A stretch of DNA of 11,789 nt from a bacterium (GTDB lineage: Bacteria > Patescibacteriota > Gracilibacteria > Absconditabacterales > Absconditicoccaceae), in assembly GCA_020629735.1 (NCBI GenBank), contig JAHDCT010000023.1:1-11789 (forward strand), written 5' to 3'. The position numbers and the translations under genes are program-made. Below the pieces are notes generated by a model that worked only from the letters and a program-made list of their open reading frames with translations, searched no databases and had not been told where the DNA came from. Below are positions 8,220 through 11,789 of the stretch, piece by piece; within the stretch, counting starts at the first letter, position 1, and every line of letters begins with the position of its first letter.

Positions 8220-8909
8220 CTATCCAATATTTGGAGCCATACAATACGTTGGCAATATTCTATTTACCGGTAAAATTCATACATCGTCCAAAGTGAAAGA
8301 GATTTTCTCACCTTGATATGTTAGAGAGAGCAACAAAGAAGAAATATCTGATTCTGAATCTAAAACATCTCAAAAAGACAAAGGTGATATTTGATACTCC
8401 AAAGAAACATGGGACAAAACAGGATGATGCTGGACAAAATCAACAAAATATTCGTCTGAAAGAGAATTGCTTTCAAACCAGTCAACTCAAATATGTTCAA
8501 TGTCTCGTCAAACAACCTCTCATTCCTGTTGTTCAACATTTCTCCTACATAACCACATCTTCTTCCTTTGCCCCATAAAAACAACTCAGGTCTTTGGTAA
8601 TTTTCAAGCATCAACTAAATGAGCAAAAAGAGTCATCTTAGGAATGTTCCACAAAATAACTGGTTTCTTCTTATACGTTTGAGCAAGTGTTGTACAACTC
8701 AATGATCACACTCTCAAACAAGTAAAGCTCCCAGGTCAATTAAACGCTACCAGGTGAACATTATCTGATTTTTTTGTATTAACTTCATGTTCAACCAATT
8801 GAAATAACTCATCTGGAATAACTCTTTCTATATTCTGATAAGGTATTTCTTTAACATGATCAGGTGTACTCAAAAACAGTACATCAGAGTTAAATTGAAA
8901 GAGAATCAT
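8220..8909 (-). CDS. tsaB: tRNA N6-threonylcarbamoyladenosine biosynthesis protein TsaB (divergent)
   Basis: This encodes 229 aa with UGA = Gly, the normal TsaB length. TsaB is the inactive-kinase partner that scaffolds TsaD (with TsaE) in the last step of t6A37 tRNA modification. The hallmark motif is FNGPGSFTCLRVGSLS at residues 56-71, followed by LAQTYKKKPVI as in the family; the C-terminus ILPTYCMAP matches the usual PxYLRxP end. G58 and G68 are UGA, and about 9 of 13 glycines are UGA. Oddities: the motif glycine after SFT is Cys64 (TGT), and the N-terminal acidic/Thr strand typical of ASKHA folds is barely recognisable. The ATG at 8909 has no close Shine-Dalgarno (a GAAAGG lies some 24 nt upstream), and no alternative start is better. 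One CGA codon falls in a variable stretch. The gene follows the pilin-like gene by about 100 bp. Confidence 0.82.
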
Positions 8910-9005
8910 ATAAGCACAAAAAAATAAATATACCTTTCTAATATCTATTTAAGAAAACAGTGCAATATAAGAAAATTAAGAAAAAAACCAAAAAAACAAA
9001 AATAA

Positions 9006-9479
9006 TTAACTTTGTCCCTGAGCAACAAACTGAATTCACCTAATAATAGTATAACTGAAAATGATAATAACCAATCAGATTAAAGACCACTTAACTCAGT
9101 CCTTTCACTTCTGAACTTGACTCTCACTAGCACCTCACATCACTATCAGCAATCAAGAATACACAAGAGCAAAGGTAATTACTGTACCAATAAAGAAAGT
9201 AGCTGAAAGAAAAATATCTTTCGTAAATATCTCAAACATCGTTTCATCGTCATCAAGCTCAATTCCTTGAAGATCTTCTCTCAATTCTAAGGTTTTATAC
9301 AAATTCCAACCGCAACCTCAGGCTTCAAGACAATTAGTGTCTAAATTAATTCCAACAGCATTGGTTCATCAAGTTTGAGTCATCACAAAAGGAAAAATAA
9401 ATCATCAAACCAAGTATAAACAGCTAAAGTAAAGAAAGCAAATTAAGAAATTTATGTAGAAGCAATAAACAAAATTCAA
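9006..9479 (-). CDS. Candidate VirB2/TrbC-like (T4SS pilin family) membrane protein
   Basis: This encodes up to 157 aa with UGA = Gly. The N-terminus is strongly hydrophobic. Then comes a Gly/Asn/Cys stretch (TQTGGTNAVGINLDTNCLEA), a charged segment, and two membrane helices (about FFIGTVITFALVYSGLLIVMGG and WSLIGLVIIIFSYTII). The helices are joined by a short basic loop SESQVQKGKDGVK. This helix-GG-charged loop-helix plan is that of the small VirB2/TrbC-type pilins common in Candidate Phyla Radiation genomes, usually exported and possibly part of a pilus. The start is unclear. I give the TTG at 9479, which overlaps mutY by 28 bp; the first in-frame ATG is at 9383 and would drop the signal-like segment. 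A good Shine-Dalgarno plus ATG at 9486 lies in another frame. Family assignment is by layout only. Confidence 0.55.
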
Positions 9480-10252
9480 CTTTCATCAATCCTCAAAAGA
9501 TGATCCTTAACCATTCATCTTATAATACTCGTAACCTCTTTTTTAGGAAAAGAAACTCACACATCATCTAGATGCAATTTCTCTCCTCAAACTAATTTCT
9601 TTAAAATCCACCCCCTCACTTGCCTATCAGATCATTCAAATTTTGATTGCTTAGAAAGAGGTCTAATTCAAGTGGCCTTAGCAGTAGCCACCAGAGCTCA
9701 ATAATCCATCAATGCATTATGCCAATCTCTAGATCTATTCTCAGGAATACAAGCACGTGCCAACTCCTCAAGCTCTTCGCGTCAAATAGTTTCATCAAGC
9801 TTTGCTTCATGAATGAGTACCCTTCTAATATTGGTATCCACTACTGGTTCTGGAAGATTATAAGCGAAAGCGCAAATTGAAGCACTCGTATACGGTCAGA
9901 TTCACGGCAACTCAAGTAAAAGTTTACGATTAGCTGGAATTATTCATGAATGATTATCAACAATATTACGTGCAGCAAGCTGAAGACGAACAGCTCTGCT
10001 ATTAAATCATAATCATGACCACAGTCTTAATAAATCTGGCTTTGCAACCTGAGCTAAAGCAAAAATATCCGGAAGTTCACTAATAAATGCATAAAATTTT
10101 GGTACTACTCTATCTACTTGAGTTTGTTGCGACATAACCTCAGAAACAAAGACCCAATAAGGATTTTCATTATCTCTTCGAGGAAGATTTCTTTTATGCA
10201 CATCGTACCAATCTAATATTTTCTGCTGAAATTTACTAATATTAAACGTCAT
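9452..10252 (-). CDS. mutY: A/G-specific adenine DNA glycosylase MutY lacking the Fe-S cluster
   Basis: This encodes 266 aa with UGA = Gly. MutY removes adenine mispaired with 8-oxoguanine. The HhH-GPD core is complete: SEVMSQQTQV with catalytic E38, the hairpin LPGIGPYT (115-122, both Gly are UGA, Y121 present), and VVDTNIRR with catalytic D139. MDYGALVATAKAT follows, where the family normally carries a C-x6-C-x2-C-x5-C [4Fe-4S] loop; no cysteines are present. Cluster-free MutY proteins are known in some bacteria and archaea. The C-terminal 8-oxoG-recognition domain is short or missing (usual length about 350 aa). Codon 25 is CGA exactly where the family motif LPWR has Trp. Thirteen of 15 glycines are UGA. 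The start lies 4 bp after the HAD gene stop, so the two are probably co-transcribed. Confidence 0.93.
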
Positions 10253-10256
10253 ACTG

Positions 10257-10856
10257 TTAAGGATGAATTAAAGAAGACACCATTTCATCAGTAATCATAT
10301 CCCATCCCTTAATTCTTTTAAGTAAATCTGTTTCTTCTGCTTCACTATTTCGAGGAAAATCTAAAAGAAAAACAGGAATACCCACTTCTGTTATTGATTT
10401 TGCATAATGATCGAAATCATCCACATGTAAAACCGCTCCTATCTCTTTACATACACTTCATTTGGGTATATACGAGTCAGTCAAATCATTACAATAATGT
10501 ATTTCAGAAAAAACATCTCCATAATGTTTTTCTATCCATTCAGAAGTTACTCAATGCATGCGATCTTCCCTTCAAGTAATGACATGTAGTTCATATCATA
10601 AATGTAAAAATCTAGCTATTCATTCAACAGATCACGGAACGGGACTCATATTATCTCATTCATGGGCGTGAACAAAAAATTCATAGTACTCTACATTATC
10701 ATTAAACTCAGAAAAACAAGAATTTTCTTGCATATATGCCTTTTTAATTTGGTTCACCTGCGCATTCGCTTGATATTTATTGTTATACCACTCAGTAAAA
10801 GCTCAAGCAGTATCACATAATACATTATCACAATCAATAGTTATAATCTTTTTCAT
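10257..10856 (-). CDS. HAD-superfamily 5'(3')-nucleotidase-like phosphatase
   Basis: This encodes 199 aa with UGA = Gly. HAD phosphatases use an Asp nucleophile and Mg2+. Motif I is IDCDNVLCDT (D8 nucleophile, D10), motif II VITGRE, motif III a Lys in PKGSVCKEIGA, and motif IV HVDD. The DxDxVLxDT form and the late FLLDFPxN segment are those of the NT5C deoxyribonucleotidase / YqfW group, so (deoxy)nucleoside monophosphates are a reasonable but unproved substrate. Residue 169 (x in FPxN) is a CGA codon where this group often has Trp (PWN). About 8 of 12 glycines are UGA. It sits directly upstream of mutY (4-bp gap) and after a Nudix gene, which suggests a nucleotide-pool or repair unit. Confidence 0.85.
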
Positions 10857-10949
10857 TGATACAACATCTTCTATAAATAAAGAAAAATTAAGTATATATA
10901 CCTAAAACACAAACATACATCGTACAACTTCTAGTGTAATATAAGTATA

Positions 10950-11414
10950 CTATTGTAAGTAATCAAATAAACCAACCGTCTCAAAAAAATCTATTGATCA
11001 AGGAACCAAAGTACACGAAAGAACATCCTGAGCTCACATCCACATAACTTTTACAAAGTCATCTCAAGCAGTAAAAGAAATCTGATCAGAAGTATGAGGA
11101 GCCAGACACAAAAATCTATTAAACTGCATTTTACACACAACACGTTCTCATCAAGCTAAAGTCTTAAATGATTCTCATGTTCAAACAGGAGAAAGAAGTT
11201 TTCTTTTATATCCAGAAACATCAACTCACACCTCCTCTGCCACCTCTCTTAGCATCGCTTCTTCAAGCGTCTCTCACTCTTCGACTCACCCTCATGGAAG
11301 ATGCCAGCAGTGAGCATATACTCATCATCAACTTGGATCTTTCATTCATAGCAAAATCTTTCAGTCTTGACTAACCAAAAGCGCTGAAGATATAACTCTA
11401 TGAATAATTCTCAT
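10950..11414 (-). CDS. Nudix hydrolase, MutT-like
   Basis: This encodes 154 aa with UGA = Gly. It begins RIIHRVISSALLVSQDGKILLG and has a perfect Nudix box: G42-x5-E48-x7-R56E57-V-x-E60E61-x-G63-V, preceded by HCWHLPGG as in MutT-like enzymes. The box glycines at 41, 43, 47 and 63 are UGA, and 16 of 19 glycines in the gene are UGA, the highest share in the window. It would hydrolyse a nucleoside diphosphate derivative; with mutY nearby, 8-oxo-dGTP is an attractive guess but not shown. The ATG at 11414 is used; a GTG three codons upstream is possible, and a TAG precedes both. The gap to the HAD gene is 93 bp. It is distinct from the Nudix gene at 2859-3329, with little similarity outside the box. 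Confidence 0.9.
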
Positions 11415-11539
11415 ACGATTCACTAACAACTAAGTGAACATGAAAATAAGAAAAAAAAAGAAAATAGCGAATGGATTTTTTATGTCTCTACTCACAACAA
11501 TTTTAAACAATTCATTTCATATAAATATATCTCATCAAC

Positions 11540-11789
11540 TTATCGTTGCCGATCTTCAATTAAAATTCACAACTCTTTATCACGAAAAAATTGATCTACA
11601 AAAGCACTTGTAACATATTCATTTCTAACCAAAACACTCGTTTCTCTATTCCTATCTATCCCATTAGTTGAAAAATTCATACTCCCAACTAACAAAACAT
11701 CTTCATCAACCAGAACATTTTTACTATGAATATATGGATCTTCTAACAAATAAATTTCCATATTACTCTCATTAGAAAACCAATCTTTC
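11540..11789 (-). CDS. Phospholipase D-like (HKD) protein, C-terminal part
   Basis: The C-terminal 82 residues of a gene that begins beyond the right edge; the frame is still open at 11789. A complete HKD motif is present: HSKNVLVD with H-x-K-x4-D, then x6-GSMN, and NRE downstream. It marks phospholipase D superfamily enzymes (nucleases, cardiolipin synthases, transphosphatidylases). Most have two such motifs or act as dimers; whether a first HKD exists cannot be seen. One UGA near the end (11567-11569) must be read through as Gly, giving the tail GILIEDRQR before TAA at 11540. The last codons include CGG and CGA, whose meaning is uncertain. Substrate is unknown. Confidence 0.85.

Noticed and set aside
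8360..8614. Minus-strand 84-aa frame inside tsaB
   Set aside because: It is out of frame with the 229-aa TsaB reading that carries the GPGSF motif.
10857..10949. tRNA or riboswitch in the gap between the Nudix and HAD genes
   Set aside because: It is AT-rich with no cloverleaf or conserved core. Only a weak TATATA element is present.
2859..11789. Many genes appear broken by in-frame UGA, as in pseudogenes
   Set aside because: The UGA codons are spread evenly, sit at conserved glycines, and the frames otherwise stay intact with no frameshifts across complete domains. Recoding explains this far better than decay.

Overview
The window reads as a piece of a Candidate Phyla Radiation genome of the Gracilibacteria / Absconditabacteria (SR1) type, in which UGA is a glycine codon (genetic code 25). 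Read with the standard code, most of it breaks into short open frames. Read with UGA = Gly, it becomes a set of full-length, recognisable genes. The UGA glycines fall on invariant family positions: all three Walker A glycines of a Clp ATPase, the Nudix boxes of two hydrolases, the LPGIGPYT hairpin of MutY and the GPGSF motif of TsaB. UGG is still used for Trp. Three rare CGA/CGG codons sit where the families have Trp, which hints at a second reassignment, although one CGG in the Clp gene sits at a conserved Arg.

Layout. (1) Positions 1-2396 (minus) hold the 5' part of a large secreted, Cys-rich, Ig/PKD-like repeat protein of Bacteroidota style. It has about 70 glycines and no in-frame UGA, so it is written in the ordinary code. 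It is either recently acquired DNA or a sign that the contig is chimeric. (2) Positions 2397-2858 are non-coding and contain several hairpins, including terminator-like ones. (3) At 2859-3329 (minus) is a Nudix hydrolase. (4) At 3624-5105 (plus) is the only plus-strand gene, a secreted protein of unknown function, closed by a strong, probably bidirectional terminator. (5) At 5169-7769 (minus) is a ClpC-like AAA+ unfoldase with its own candidate sigma70-type promoter, preceded at 7879-8079 by a 66-aa single-pass membrane protein. (6) Positions 8220-11789 form a minus-strand run: partial phospholipase D-like protein, MutT-like Nudix hydrolase, 5'(3')-nucleotidase-like HAD protein, MutY without iron-sulfur cysteines, a VirB2/TrbC-like pilin candidate, and TsaB.

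Together the right half combines nucleotide-pool cleaning and 8-oxoG repair (Nudix, HAD nucleotidase, MutY), tRNA t6A modification (TsaB) and protein quality control (ClpC). The HAD and mutY genes are 4 bp apart, and mutY overlaps the proposed pilin start. No rRNA, tRNA, CRISPR array or insertion sequence was seen.
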